The position numbers were made by a program, and so were the translations under genes. From Martelella radicis (GTDB taxonomy: Bacteria; Pseudomonadota; Alphaproteobacteria; Rhizobiales; Rhizobiaceae), in NCBI RefSeq assembly GCF_014196625.1, contig NZ_JACIDZ010000009.1, positions 124,001 through 188,000 on the forward strand: a stretch of 64,000 bases of DNA, read 5' to 3'. Positions 49,816 to 58,153 of this stretch are shown here, in pieces. Each line of letters opens with the position of its first letter. The stretch's first letter is position 1. Under the pieces are notes generated by a model. That model saw only the letters and a program-made list of their open reading frames with translations. It was not told where the DNA came from and did not search any database.

Positions 49816-51570
49816 TCAGGTCGCGGCGTCTTTCCTGGCGCGGCGGCGACGCCAGCGCGAACGGCGGCCGGTGCTTTCGGCCGGGTTCGGGAAGGCGATT
49901 TCCACCGTCAGGCCGTCTTCGCGGTAATGCCGCTCGATCGTACCCTGCAGCTCTCCGATGATATTGGCGTCGATCAGACGCGTGCCGAAACCCTTGCGCT
50001 CCGGCTTCGAGACGGGGCCGCTGCCGCGCTCCTGCCAGAGGAGCCTCAGCTTGCGGGCGGCGCCGGCCCCCTCATAGGACCAGGTGACCTCCAGGCTTCC
50101 GTCGCCATTCGACATGCCGCCATATTTCAGCGCGTTCGTTGCCAGTTCGTGGAAGGTCAGGCTGAAGGCCTGGGTGGCCTTTTCATCGAGTTCCGCCGCC
50201 GGGCCGGAAACGTCGTAATGGGCGTCGGCATCACCGAAGACCTGTTCGAGCTCCTTGGACAGGAGCTCCTTGAGATCCGCGCGCTGCCAGCGTGAACGGG
50301 TCAGAACGTCCTGCGCCGTCGACATGGCCTGGAGCCGGGCGGCGTAGGATTCCATGAACTGATCGAGACTCTCGGCGTGATAGGCGGTCTGGCGGGCGAT
50401 CGCCAGCACGCGGGCGATCGAGTTCTTGATCCGGTGCTTCATTTCCTGAAGCATCAGTTCGCGTTCCTGCAGTGATTTCTGGGTGACGCGCTGGACCTCT
50501 CTTGCGGCTGCCAGCGCCTTGATCTGCCACTGGGCCGCAAGGGCCAACGCCACGGCCAGAAGAAGGGCGACGGAGCCGACGACGAAGGGGGTGATATCGA
50601 ACTCCGCCTTCTCGAACGCGGCGCTCGGGGTCATTTCCAGAACCCAGGTCCGCCCGGCGATATCGACCTCGCGGGTAACCTCGAGCGCGCTGCGCTCAAG
50701 GGCGGCGTCAAATGTCGATGATTTGAACAGAGGGGTTTCGGGCGCGTCCTTGTCATAGGCCTCGATCGCCACCGGCATGGACGGCTGATCGCCCATAACC
50801 GCGCTGTAGAGATCGCCGGCGCGAAACGGCGCGTAGATGAAGCCGGAGAGCGGCAGGTTGCCATCGGCGACGTTCGGCCCGTCATCCACCTTGAATGGCA
50901 GATAAAGCAGGAAGCCCGCCTGCTTTTGCGTGGTAATTTCCTGGACCAGCTCGACCGGTCCGCTGGCGCGCGGCGTGTCGGTGGCAAAGGCATCGGCCAT
51001 GGCCTCGCGGCGTACGGGCTCGCTGTACATGTCGAAGCCGATCGCCGCGCTGTTGCGCTCGTCTTCGGGCTCCAGCAGAACGATCGCCGCGCGGTAGTCC
51101 TGGTCGGTCTCCGGCCAGATCGCGATGTCGTCGCCGTAGAAGCGGGCGATCATGTCCTCGGCCTTGGCCTCGTTGCCGGTATAGACCATGCGGGCAAAGC
51201 CGATGCCCTGAATGCCGTCATAGCGGCCTTCCGTATCGAGCCCCTCGACATAGGTGCGGAAGGCCTCGCGGTCCACCATGCCGTCGGTTGCCTCGAAGAA
51301 GGCCTTGGTGGCCTCGAGTAGCGACATGTGCTGATAGAAGCGGGAGACGATCCTGTCGACTGCATCGCCGGCGACGATCTCGAACTTGGTGCTTCGCTCG
51401 ACCTCCGATGTCCGGTAGATCGAAAAAGACATGCCGAGACCGATCGCACTCACGACGACGAACACCAGAACCGGCAAAAACCGGTTCAGCGAAGGAAACC
51501 TGCCCGCCCCAAATCTGTCGAAAATCTCTCGCATGCTTTTTCGCGGCTGACCCAAGTTGCAGGCTTTCAA
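49816..51570 (-). CDS. CHASE-domain sensor histidine kinase (HWE/HisKA_2 type)
   Basis: A 584-residue protein (ATG at 51534 possible, 12 residues shorter). Membrane segments at residues 30-50 and 326-347 enclose a periplasmic CHASE domain (FEATDGMVDREAFRTYVEGL, GIQGIGFARMV). The kinase region has His379 in LQEMKHRIKNS and an ATPase part with FHELATNALKYG and GFGTRLI. This class feeds the PhyR general stress pathway, encoded 1 kb away, so a role there is plausible. No response regulator is adjacent. Confidence 0.85.
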   Translation of the reverse strand: MKACNLGQPRKSMREIFDRFGAGRFPSLNRFLPVLVFVVVSAIGLGMSFSIYRTSEVERSTKFEIVAGDAVDRIVSRFYQHMSLLEATKAFFEATDGMVDREAFRTYVEGLDTEGRYDGIQGIGFARMVYTGNEAKAEDMIARFYGDDIAIWPETDQDYRAAIVLLEPEDERNSAAIGFDMYSEPVRREAMADAFATDTPRASGPVELVQEITTQKQAGFLLYLPFKVDDGPNVADGNLPLSGFIYAPFRAGDLYSAVMGDQPSMPVAIEAYDKDAPETPLFKSSTFDAALERSALEVTREVDIAGRTWVLEMTPSAAFEKAEFDITPFVVGSVALLLAVALALAAQWQIKALAAAREVQRVTQKSLQERELMLQEMKHRIKNSIARVLAIARQTAYHAESLDQFMESYAARLQAMSTAQDVLTRSRWQRADLKELLSKELEQVFGDADAHYDVSGPAAELDEKATQAFSLTFHELATNALKYGGMSNGDGSLEVTWSYEGAGAARKLRLLWQERGSGPVSKPERKGFGTRLIDANIIGELQGTIERHYREDGLTVEIAFPNPAESTGRRSRWRRRRARKDAAT

Positions 51571-51582
51571 GCCGATCCTAAT

Positions 51583-51608
51583 TCATTTCATGCCCGAAAA
51601 ATGAAATG
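51583..51608. repeat. CATTTCAT/ATGAAATG inverted repeat
   Basis: An 8-bp inverted repeat with a 9-base spacer lies just upstream of the CHASE kinase start. It could be an operator or an untranslated hairpin. Confidence 0.35.
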
Positions 51609-51787
51609 ATTCTGTTTTTCAGTGATATTTGGCCGAAATAACGCGTCTCTGGCAAACATTCGACACTGGCGGCGTGCAAGCGCCTGCCTAAAAAACGAAG
51701 CGCTTTCATGTACATCTTCTGTTTTTCCGGCATTGTCAATCAACCTATCGCCGCCGCTGCAGGGCAACCTAAACCCAACGTCGTCAA

Positions 51788-51813
51788 GGAACTCCGGCAT
51801 GGCTCCGCGCGTT
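51788..51813 (+). promoter_or_regulatory. EcfG-type promoter upstream of csbD-like gene
   Basis: GGAAC at 51788-51792, 17 bp, CGTT at 51810-51813: the consensus for the alphaproteobacterial general stress sigma factor. It is 43 bp before the start of the CsbD-like gene. Confidence 0.75.
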
Positions 51814-51855
51814 GAGCCTTGCGAAGAGACGAAGCAAGCTGAAAGGAGCAAGCTT

Positions 51856-52056
51856 ATGAATTGGGATCGTATCGAAGGCAATTGGAAGCAGTTTACCGGC
51901 GAAGCACAGGCCCAGTGGGGCAAGCTCACCAATGATGACCTGGATGTCGTTGCCGGCAAACGCGAAAAGCTCGTCGGCAAGATCCAGGAGCGCTATGGCA
52001 AGGAGCGCGACGAAGCCGAGCGCGACGTCGACGACTGGATGTCGCGGATGAACTGA
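51856..52056 (+). CDS. CsbD-family stress protein
   Basis: A 66-residue protein from the ATG at 51856 (AGGAG 9 bases upstream), MNWDRIEGNWKQFTGEAQAQ at its start and RYGKERDEAERDVDDWMSRM at its end: a CsbD-like helical protein. Expression under stress sigma factors is usual for the family, and here a matching promoter precedes it. The molecular role is unknown. Confidence 0.88.
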   Translation: MNWDRIEGNWKQFTGEAQAQWGKLTNDDLDVVAGKREKLVGKIQERYGKERDEAERDVDDWMSRMN

Positions 52057-52081
52057 TCGCAACGGCGACGGTTTCAGACAA

Positions 52082-52111
52082 GGGCAGCGGTGACCACCGC
52101 TGCCCTTTTTT
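52082..52111 (+). terminator. Terminator of the csbD-like gene
   Basis: GGGCAGCGGT-GACC-ACCGCTGCCC followed by TTTTTT, 26 bp after the stop codon. Confidence 0.85.
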
Positions 52112-52137
52112 GTGCGCCGACCAGGTTTAGGGCCAAC

Positions 52138-52169
52138 AAAAAACGGACCCTCCGGGGAAGGTCCGTTTT
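52138..52169. terminator. Bidirectional terminator after DUF1328 gene
   Basis: AAAACGGACC, a 10-base loop and GGTCCGTTTT. It has A/T runs on both sides, so it works in both directions between the two convergent stress genes. Confidence 0.7.
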
Positions 52170-52191
52170 GTTTTCAGCTGGTCGGGCGTTG

Positions 52192-52356
52192 CTATCTGCT
52201 GCGCGCGAAATTGACGACAACCGCAACAGCGAAGAACAGCAGGAAGAGGAAGAAAAGGATCTGGGCAATACCCGCGGATGCGCCGGCGATGCCGCCGAAG
52301 CCGAGTGCTGCGGCGACAAGGGCAATGACCAGAAAGACAGCGGCATAGTAAAGCAT
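52192..52356 (-). CDS. DUF1328 small membrane protein
   Basis: A 54-residue protein from the ATG at 52356, with GGAGAG just upstream (AAAGGAGAGTATC). Two membrane segments ([20 protein letters not shown], then [20 protein letters not shown]) with a Gly-rich turn make up the protein, typical of the DUF1328/YtjA family. A sigma-EcfG promoter lies upstream. The role is unknown. Confidence 0.88.
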   Translation of the reverse strand: MLYYAAVFLVIALVAAALGFGGIAGASAGIAQILFFLFLLFFAVAVVVNFARSR

Positions 52357-52384
52357 GATACTCTCCTTTGTTTTGTGAGAGTAG

Positions 52385-52409
52385 AACGCCTCACCATTGG
52401 CTGGGTTCC
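52385..52409 (-). promoter_or_regulatory. EcfG-type promoter upstream of DUF1328 gene
   Basis: On the minus strand GGAAC (52409-52405), 16 bp, CGTT (52388-52385), located 29 bp before the start codon. Confidence 0.75.
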
Positions 52410-52487
52410 AGAAAACGGAAAAAGGCGGCCGCAGCCACCTTTTTTGGTTTACGAAAGCTTGCCGGCCGCGCCGGTTCCGCGCCCTTG

Positions 52488-53282
52488 TCAGGCGGCTTCC
52501 TGGTGCCTTTCCTGGAAGAACAGGGCCTGGCTGATCAGCGCCTTGACCATGTCCGGATTGAACGGCTTGGTGACCAGGAAAGTTGGCTCGGGCCGCTCGC
52601 CGGTCAGAAGGCGCTCAGGGAATGCGGTGATGAAAATCACCGGAATGGAGTCATGCTCGAGAATATCGTTGACCGCGTCGATGCCCGAACTGCCGTCGGC
52701 AAGCTGGATATCGGCGAGAACCATGCCCGGCTTCGAACTGTTGTAGAGCTCGACAGCCTCCTTGTGGGTGCGCGCGATGCCGGTTACTCGATGACCGAGG
52801 CTCTCGACCATCTGCTCGATGTCCATTGCGATCAGTGGCTCGTCCTCGATGATCATGATGTCGGTCGCGACCTGACGGGCAATTTCCGCCGAGGCTTCCT
52901 CGATGAGGCCGGGAATCTCGTCGGGCTCGACTTCGAGGATTGAAGCCGTTTCCTCATTCGAAAAATTCTCGAGCGAGATCAGAAGGAAGGCCTGTCGCGG
53001 CTTGGCGGGCAGTGCCATCAGATTGGCGGCCGCACGCTTTTCCCAGGAATAGGGCGATTCAATATCCTCGATCTCGATTGTCGTGGAACTGAAAAGGCGT
53101 GAAAAGAGTTTGTAAAGTGAAACCTTGTCGTCGCCATCCTCTGGAAAGAGCGAGACATCCTCGATCAGCGTTTCGAGAACGGCGGCGACATAGGCATCGC
53201 CGGAGGTTTGCGATCCGGTCACGGCACGTGCGTACCGCCTGAGATACGGCAAATGCGCAGCGATACGGGTTGAAAGCGACAT
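52488..53282 (-). CDS. phyR: PhyR-like anti-anti-sigma response regulator
   Basis: A 264-residue protein. Residues 1-130 form a sigma-factor-like domain ([20 protein letters not shown], then [20 protein letters not shown]), and 140-260 a receiver domain with phosphorylation site D191 in [11 protein letters not shown] and K in FLVTKPFN. When phosphorylated, PhyR binds NepR and frees the sigma factor. Encoded divergently from nepR-ecfG, as in other alphaproteobacteria. Confidence 0.95.
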   Translation of the reverse strand: MSLSTRIAAHLPYLRRYARAVTGSQTSGDAYVAAVLETLIEDVSLFPEDGDDKVSLYKLFSRLFSSTTIEIEDIESPYSWEKRAAANLMALPAKPRQAFLLISLENFSNEETASILEVEPDEIPGLIEEASAEIARQVATDIMIIEDEPLIAMDIEQMVESLGHRVTGIARTHKEAVELYNSSKPGMVLADIQLADGSSGIDAVNDILEHDSIPVIFITAFPERLLTGERPEPTFLVTKPFNPDMVKALISQALFFQERHQEAA

Positions 53283-53347
53283 ATTATATAGTCTCCTGCC
53301 TCGGTAGGTCTATTGGGAAGGCTCCAAGAGCACTTTCAATTGTTTCA

Positions 53348-53372
53348 AATGCGTCAGCAAAAAAAAAGTTCC
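53348..53372 (-). promoter_or_regulatory. Near-match EcfG-type promoter of phyR
   Basis: On the minus strand GGAAC (53372-53368), 16 bp, CATT (53351-53348): one mismatch in the -10 element. It shares an inverted repeat with the nepR promoter (AAAAAGTTCCG ... CGGAACTTTTT). Confidence 0.5.
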
Positions 53373-53381
53373 GGCGACTGC

Positions 53382-53406
53382 GGAACTTTTTATCTGGGCC
53401 GGCGTT
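53382..53406 (+). promoter_or_regulatory. EcfG-type promoter of nepR-ecfG
   Basis: GGAAC at 53382-53386, 16 bp, CGTT at 53403-53406. It implies positive autoregulation of the stress sigma factor, as known in relatives. The start site would be near 53413, only a few bases before the first possible nepR start codons. Confidence 0.75.
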
Positions 53407-53418
53407 TTCGGCTTGAAC

Positions 53419-53643
53419 ATGAAATTGGGTACTAACGGGATAGAACTGGTGAAAAGCAATAGCAGCCTGGGAAAAGGGGAGGCCCTGCCTGGTACGGCGA
53501 AGAGCCCGGAAGAAGCGATCAGCCGTCGCCTCAAGGCCCTCTATAATGCCGTCGAACAGGAGGAAATTCCGGATCGGTTTCTCGATCTGCTCGAACGTCT
53601 CGACGCGGCTGAATCCGCTTCGGCGCGCAAAGCGAAAGGATAG
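53419..53643 (+). CDS. nepR: NepR-like anti-sigma factor
   Basis: A 74-residue protein from the ATG at 53419. The conserved core is ISRRLKALYNAVEQEEIPDR with FLDLLERLDAAES (residues about 35-66), which binds the sigma factor or PhyR. With the promoter -10 element at 53403-53406 the leader would be very short; a GTG at 53449 is the alternative start and keeps the whole core. It is 4 bp upstream of the sigma factor gene. Confidence 0.9.
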   Translation: MKLGTNGIELVKSNSSLGKGEALPGTAKSPEEAISRRLKALYNAVEQEEIPDRFLDLLERLDAAESASARKAKG

Positions 53644-53647
53644 GGCT

Positions 53648-54214
53648 TTGGTCAGGGACGACGATACGACCTTCAAGCGCGACATGCTGAAGACAGTGCC
53701 GAGTCTGCGTGCCTTTGCGGTCTCGCTGTGTGGGCATCAGGACCTGGCGGACGATCTTGTCCAGGACACGATCATGAAGGCATGGGCCAAGCAGGAAAGC
53801 TTTGCTGCGGGCACGAACATCAAGGCCTGGCTGTTCACGATCCTGCGCAACGAGTTCTACAGCCAGATGCGCAAGAGCGGTCGCGAAATTCAGGATTCCG
53901 ACAATGTCTTCACCGAAAGACTGTCGACGCATCCCGCGCAATACGGCGCGATGGACCTTCGCGATTTCCGGAAGGCGTTGAACAAGCTGCCGGATGACCA
54001 GCGCGAGGCGATCATTCTGGTCGGCGCCTCTGGCTTCTCCTACGAGGAAGCGGCCGAGATCTGTGAATGTGCCATCGGCACCATCAAGAGCCGGATCGCG
54101 CGCGCGCGCGGGAAACTGCAGGAGCTTCTGCAGATCCAGGGCGAGATTGACTTCGGCCCAGACGCGAACTCCGCAGCCGTCGTCAGCAGCGCATTCGTCT
54201 CGCGTCCGGCATGA
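53648..54214 (+). CDS. ecfG: General stress ECF sigma factor (EcfG)
   Basis: A 188-residue sigma factor from a TTG at 53648 (AGGATAGGGC upstream); an ATG at 53684 is possible but lacks a ribosome-binding site. Region 2 is SLCGHQDLADDLVQDTIMKA with WLFTILRNEFYSQMRKSGRE, and region 4 is LPDDQREAIILVGASGFSYE with GTIKSRIARARGKLQ. It directs the stress regulon, and is held by NepR. The gene ends with a strong terminator. Confidence 0.93.
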   Translation: MVRDDDTTFKRDMLKTVPSLRAFAVSLCGHQDLADDLVQDTIMKAWAKQESFAAGTNIKAWLFTILRNEFYSQMRKSGREIQDSDNVFTERLSTHPAQYGAMDLRDFRKALNKLPDDQREAIILVGASGFSYEEAAEICECAIGTIKSRIARARGKLQELLQIQGEIDFGPDANSAAVVSSAFVSRPA

Positions 54215-54244
54215 GTTTGAGGCGCAAGCCATTGTGAGCGAGAG

Positions 54245-54290
54245 AAAGCCGCGCATCCGGGAGATCGAACCCGGGTGCGCGGCTTTCTTG
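54245..54290 (+). terminator. Terminator of nepR-ecfG
   Basis: AAAGCCGCGCATCCGGG, an 8-base loop and CCCGGGTGCGCGGCTTT, followed by CTTGTTTT, about 30 bp after the sigma factor stop. Confidence 0.8.
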
Positions 54291-54320
54291 TTTTCGGTCA
54301 TATTAATTTGCGAAGACGAG

Positions 54321-54345
54321 GGAACCTAATCGCTGGCCAGGCGTT
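54321..54345 (+). promoter_or_regulatory. EcfG-type promoter of the GAF-PAS-HWE kinase gene
   Basis: GGAAC at 54321-54325, 16 bp, CGTT at 54342-54345, located 96 bp before the kinase start. It would put the kinase under its own pathway's control. Confidence 0.7.
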
Positions 54346-54441
54346 CTTGAGCGTGATTGATATTCCGCGCCACGTCACGGTTACCTGAAATATTGCAGGA
54401 TACGCGTCAGTCCTGCACGAAAATGAAGAGCCTTTTAGCCA

Positions 54442-55950
54442 GTGGAATATTTGCCGAGCGATATTGTCGATGCGATCAAGGACCGGGAGCGGCTGGACAC
54501 CTTATCGCAGACAATCATGCGTGCCGCCGAGGTCGATGAAGATTTTGTCGCGATCGTCGAATCGGCAGCGCTTCGCTTTTCCTGTCCAGCGGCGCTCATC
54601 CTCATTGCAGATTATGACGAGAATTGGGTGCAGGCAGTCCATGGCATGAAGCCGGAGACGGTTTCGACGCGATCGGGCCTGTTCGTCTATCCGATCGCGC
54701 TTCAGCGCGACCCCGCCCTGATCCTCAATAATCCTGCCGAGCAGGAGGGTATCGCGCCTTCCGTGCCGAACTACGAAGGCGAGCCCGTCAAGTTCTTCGC
54801 CGGCGCCCCGATCAAGGTACACGGCGTCAATGCCGGCTCGCTGTGCGTCATCGACGGCCAGAATCATCGCGACATTTCCGATGAGGATGCCGAGGCGCTT
54901 CGCCGTCTCGCCAATCTCGCCGGCTCGCTCTACGAGCTGAAGGATGCGGCGCGCGGCAAGGCGTCAGCGGACCTCGCCTTGTCGCGCGCCCAGAAGCGCC
55001 ATTCGATGGCGCTGCGCGCCGGCAACATCGCCGCCTGGAGTTGGGACCGCAAGAGCAACACGGTCGAGTGCGACAATGCCATGAGGGAGATGCTCGGCCT
55101 GCCGTCCGGCGAGCCGGTGACCTGCCGCAGCCTGCTTTCCGCGATCGCGCCCGAAACCCGCTTCCCGCTGATGCGCCGGTTCAAGGCAGCGCTCGATCGC
55201 GGCGAGGAGTATCAGTGCGAGTTCAAGGCCGCCAAGACCGGAAAGTGGCTTCTTTCGCTGGGCGGTGCCTATGAGAGCGTTCTTGCCGCCGATCAGAACG
55301 GGCCCGTTTTCGGTGTCGTCGTCGATATCTCGACCACCAAGGAATCCGAACAGAAGACACGGCTTCTGCTGCGTGAACTGAACCACCGGGTCAAGAACAC
55401 GCTCGCCATCGTCCAGTCGATCGCCGGCCAGACGCTGCGGCGCTCGCGCACCTCGGCCGAGTTCAACATGGCTTTTTCCGGCCGCCTTCAGGCATTGTCT
55501 GCGGCCCATACCCTGCTTTCCGACGAGCAGTGGGGCGCGATCGCGCTTGACCGGCTGCTCAGGTCCCAGGTGGCGCCATACATCGACAGCAACAGCAGGC
55601 AGATCGATATTCACGGCAATGCCGTCTTCCTCGATCCTGACGAGGCGCTGGCGCTCGGCCTTGTCATCCACGAACTGGCAAGCAATGCGGCAAAGTTCGG
55701 CGCGCTTTCCACGCGGGCCGGCGTTGTCGATATCACGGTCGCCTGTCGCGATGACGACAACGGCACCTCCCATCTGGAACTCGACTGGGTAGAGGTCGGC
55801 GGCCCGCCGGTTACTCCGCCCGAACAGCGGGGCTTCGGCAGCGTGCTGATCGAACGCAGCCTCGACAAGGTCATCGGCAGCAAGGTCGATGTCGATTTCG
55901 CCGATACGGGCCTCAGGGTGCATATCCGCATGCCGCTCCGCTTCTGCTGA
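54442..55950 (+). CDS. GAF-PAS HWE-family sensor kinase of the stress pathway
   Basis: A 502-residue soluble kinase from a GTG at 54442. A GAF domain (residues 20-170; LILIADYDENWVQAVHGMKP) and a PAS domain (180-300; GNIAAWSWDRKSNTVECDNA) precede the HWE kinase domain with His315 in RELNHRVKNTLAIVQSI and an N-box VIHELASNAAKFG. Kinases of this class phosphorylate PhyR. Location beside ecfG strongly suggests that role. The signal is unknown. Confidence 0.88.
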   Translation: MEYLPSDIVDAIKDRERLDTLSQTIMRAAEVDEDFVAIVESAALRFSCPAALILIADYDENWVQAVHGMKPETVSTRSGLFVYPIALQRDPALILNNPAEQEGIAPSVPNYEGEPVKFFAGAPIKVHGVNAGSLCVIDGQNHRDISDEDAEALRRLANLAGSLYELKDAARGKASADLALSRAQKRHSMALRAGNIAAWSWDRKSNTVECDNAMREMLGLPSGEPVTCRSLLSAIAPETRFPLMRRFKAALDRGEEYQCEFKAAKTGKWLLSLGGAYESVLAADQNGPVFGVVVDISTTKESEQKTRLLLRELNHRVKNTLAIVQSIAGQTLRRSRTSAEFNMAFSGRLQALSAAHTLLSDEQWGAIALDRLLRSQVAPYIDSNSRQIDIHGNAVFLDPDEALALGLVIHELASNAAKFGALSTRAGVVDITVACRDDDNGTSHLELDWVEVGGPPVTPPEQRGFGSVLIERSLDKVIGSKVDVDFADTGLRVHIRMPLRFC

Positions 55951-55986
55951 GTTCTCTCGTCCCTGCCGCCTTCAGGCGGAATGCTG

Positions 55987-56020
55987 CCCGCCGGGCCAGA
56001 TGCCCAGGCGGGTATTTTTT
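55987..56020 (+). terminator. Terminator of the kinase gene
   Basis: CCCGCC, a 14-base loop and GGCGGG followed by TATTTTTT, 37 bp after the stop codon. Confidence 0.75.
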
Positions 56021-56053
56021 ATCCTCCGACAGCGAAAAATTCGTATCGAAGCA

Positions 56054-56078
56054 GGAACAAGGTGTCTGGCAGTACGTT
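56054..56078 (+). promoter_or_regulatory. EcfG-type promoter of the PRC-barrel gene
   Basis: GGAAC at 56054-56058, 16 bp, CGTT at 56075-56078, located 94 bp before the PRC-barrel gene start. Confidence 0.75.
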
Positions 56079-56171
56079 TTGTTGGTGTGCAGCGAGTGAG
56101 AAAAACGAGAGTAAAAAAATAATAATAAAGTGCACTCGCAAAGGAACATCCCAGAAGAGAGGAGTATTGAT

Positions 56172-57239
56172 ATGCTTCGCAAGATTCTTTCGACTACGGC
56201 ACTGGTAGCAGTTGTTTCCGCCGGCGCAGCCTATGCGCAGGATGCCACCAATACCGATACGATGGACAAGAAACCCGCCGCAACGACCGGCATGGAAGCC
56301 GGAATGGAAACGGGCGCGACGCCGGTCTTCCCCGAGCGTCAGGCTGCCTCTGAAGACGCAAAGAGCTTCTTCGGCGCCACCGACCAGCAGGTTCTCGCAA
56401 GCTCGCTCCTCGGCTGGCCCGTCTACGGCCAGGATGCCGATGACCAGGGCCGCGAGCAGGTCGGCGATATCAACGATATCGTGATGGGCTCCGACGGTAA
56501 TGCGACCGCTGCCGTGATCGGCGTCGGCGGCTTCCTCGGCATCGGCGAAAAGGATGTCGCCGTGTCCTTCGATCGTCTCGGCTGGCAGCAGGGCGAGGAA
56601 GGCAACTGGCTGACGATCAACGCCACGAGCGAGGAACTGGAGAACGCTCCGTCCTTCGAGTATGACAATCCGAACCTCTTGGAAAACGGCACGGCGGCCA
56701 TCCGCGAGGAGGCTGACCAGTTGCAGACCGCGACCAATAACGCGGCCAATAATGTCGCCAACGAAACGCAGGATCTGGCCAACACGGCGGGCAACGCCAT
56801 GAACCAGGCCGGCGAGGCTGCCGGCAACGCCATGGATGACATGGTCGCCGGCGTCGATCAGATGGGCGAAAATGCAGCTGAAACCATGAACGCCGAAAAC
56901 CCGATGCTGGAGGGCATGTCGGAAGTCGACATGGCTTCGGTCTCCTTCGACCAGCTTGAAGACGCCGCCGTGCTGAGCGCCGAAGGCGACAGGGTCGGCG
57001 AGGTCTCCAGCGTCATGACCCATGGCGACCAGAGCGAAAACATTCTGGTCGTTGATGTCGGCGGCTTCCTCGGGATCGGTGAAAAGCCGGTCGCGATTTC
57101 GGCCGATTCGGCCCGGATCATGAGCGATGGCGAAAACTACGTCGTCAAGACCAGCTATGATCGGGAGACGCTGGAAAATCAGCCGGAATTTTCCGAACAG
57201 GCACTGAATGACAATCCGGATGCCGTCCTGCTGAACTGA
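56172..57239 (+). CDS. Exported protein with two PRC-barrel domains
   Basis: A 355-residue protein from the ATG at 56172 (GAGGAG upstream). A signal peptide (TALVAVVSAGAAYAQ) is followed by PRC-barrel 1 (about residues 75-150) and PRC-barrel 2 (about 258-340), both with the sequence VGGFLGIGEK. The linker (about 175-250) is Asn/Ala-rich with repeats such as NTAGNAMNQAGEAAGNAMDD, like stress-protective disordered proteins. A stress sigma-factor promoter precedes it. The role is inferred to be envelope protection. Confidence 0.85.
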   Translation: MLRKILSTTALVAVVSAGAAYAQDATNTDTMDKKPAATTGMEAGMETGATPVFPERQAASEDAKSFFGATDQQVLASSLLGWPVYGQDADDQGREQVGDINDIVMGSDGNATAAVIGVGGFLGIGEKDVAVSFDRLGWQQGEEGNWLTINATSEELENAPSFEYDNPNLLENGTAAIREEADQLQTATNNAANNVANETQDLANTAGNAMNQAGEAAGNAMDDMVAGVDQMGENAAETMNAENPMLEGMSEVDMASVSFDQLEDAAVLSAEGDRVGEVSSVMTHGDQSENILVVDVGGFLGIGEKPVAISADSARIMSDGENYVVKTSYDRETLENQPEFSEQALNDNPDAVLLN

Positions 57240-57269
57240 TAACTCCGGAAGCAGTTCGTTGCGGAAAGG

Positions 57270-57300
57270 CCCGCGATCTTCGGATCGCGGGTTTTTCTTT
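57270..57300 (+). terminator. Terminator of the PRC-barrel gene
   Basis: CCCGCGATC-TTCG-GATCGCGGG followed by TTTTTCTTT, 31 bp after the stop codon. Confidence 0.9.
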
Positions 57301-57314
57301 GGCCAGAAGAAAGA

Positions 57315-57998
57315 TCAGACGCCCGGCTTCTCATGCCACTTTCCGCCTTCGCCGCGCTGAAGAAACGGCGTTGAGAAACAGGCATGGATGTTTCCGGAAA
57401 GGCCGGGTTCGAAGTCTTCAAGCAGGGCGCGGTGTTTCATTGTCTGCAGCATCGCCGCGCCGATCGCCACGGGGCGGATGCCGCATTTTTCCAGAAGCGA
57501 CAGGCCTGCGATGATCGAGCGGCCCGACGAGATCACATCGTCGACAAGGGCCACGCGCTTGCCGGTCAGAAGCGGCAGCATGCGCGGATCGATGAACAGG
57601 CGCTTGTCCTGATCCGGTGTGGTCACCGAGTTCATTGGCATCGACAGCGCGTCCTCGTACCAGAACTTGCGGAAATTGCCGAGGGGAACGAAGCGGGCGT
57701 GGCCGAGCGCCCTGGCAACGCCGGCGGCAAGCGTCAGACCAAGCGTGGGCAGGCCGACGATGATATCGGGCCTGGCTGCCGCCAGCCGTGTGGCGAGGTC
57801 TTTGGCCAGCGCGTCGCAGACGGAAAACGAGGCCTGGTTGATGATCAGCGAGGCGAGCCCGCCCTCATCAACCATGCGGATCGGCAGCAGCAATTGCTGG
57901 CCGTCGGCAAGGGTCGCCGGATAGGCGGTGGCAAGCGGCGCATGCGGGTCGTGCGTGCGCGGAGGCAGGATTTCCTGCCAGAAATCATAAGGTTGCAT
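57315..57998 (-). CDS. Phosphoribosyltransferase
   Basis: A 227-residue protein with the PRPP-binding motif VALVDDVISSGRS (residues about 147-159) and a hood-domain style N-terminus. The class I fold transfers phosphoribose to a base. Its substrate cannot be told from the sequence; purine or orotate salvage are options. It ends 15 bp after the PRC-barrel terminator on the opposite strand. Confidence 0.8.
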   Translation of the reverse strand: MQPYDFWQEILPPRTHDPHAPLATAYPATLADGQQLLLPIRMVDEGGLASLIINQASFSVCDALAKDLATRLAAARPDIIVGLPTLGLTLAAGVARALGHARFVPLGNFRKFWYEDALSMPMNSVTTPDQDKRLFIDPRMLPLLTGKRVALVDDVISSGRSIIAGLSLLEKCGIRPVAIGAAMLQTMKHRALLEDFEPGLSGNIHACFSTPFLQRGEGGKWHEKPGV

Positions 57999-58153
57999 CT
58001 GGGCATGTCCTGGTCATGTCGGTGCGTGTCTTCCCCCTTGCGGCCATGGTAAAGATGCTGCCTGGCGGCGCGGCGTTAAAAAACACTCTTGCCCTGCCAT
58101 TTATGCTTGGGTAGCCAGTAGAGGCAAGCGCGAGGGCAAAAGGCGGGGTTCAG

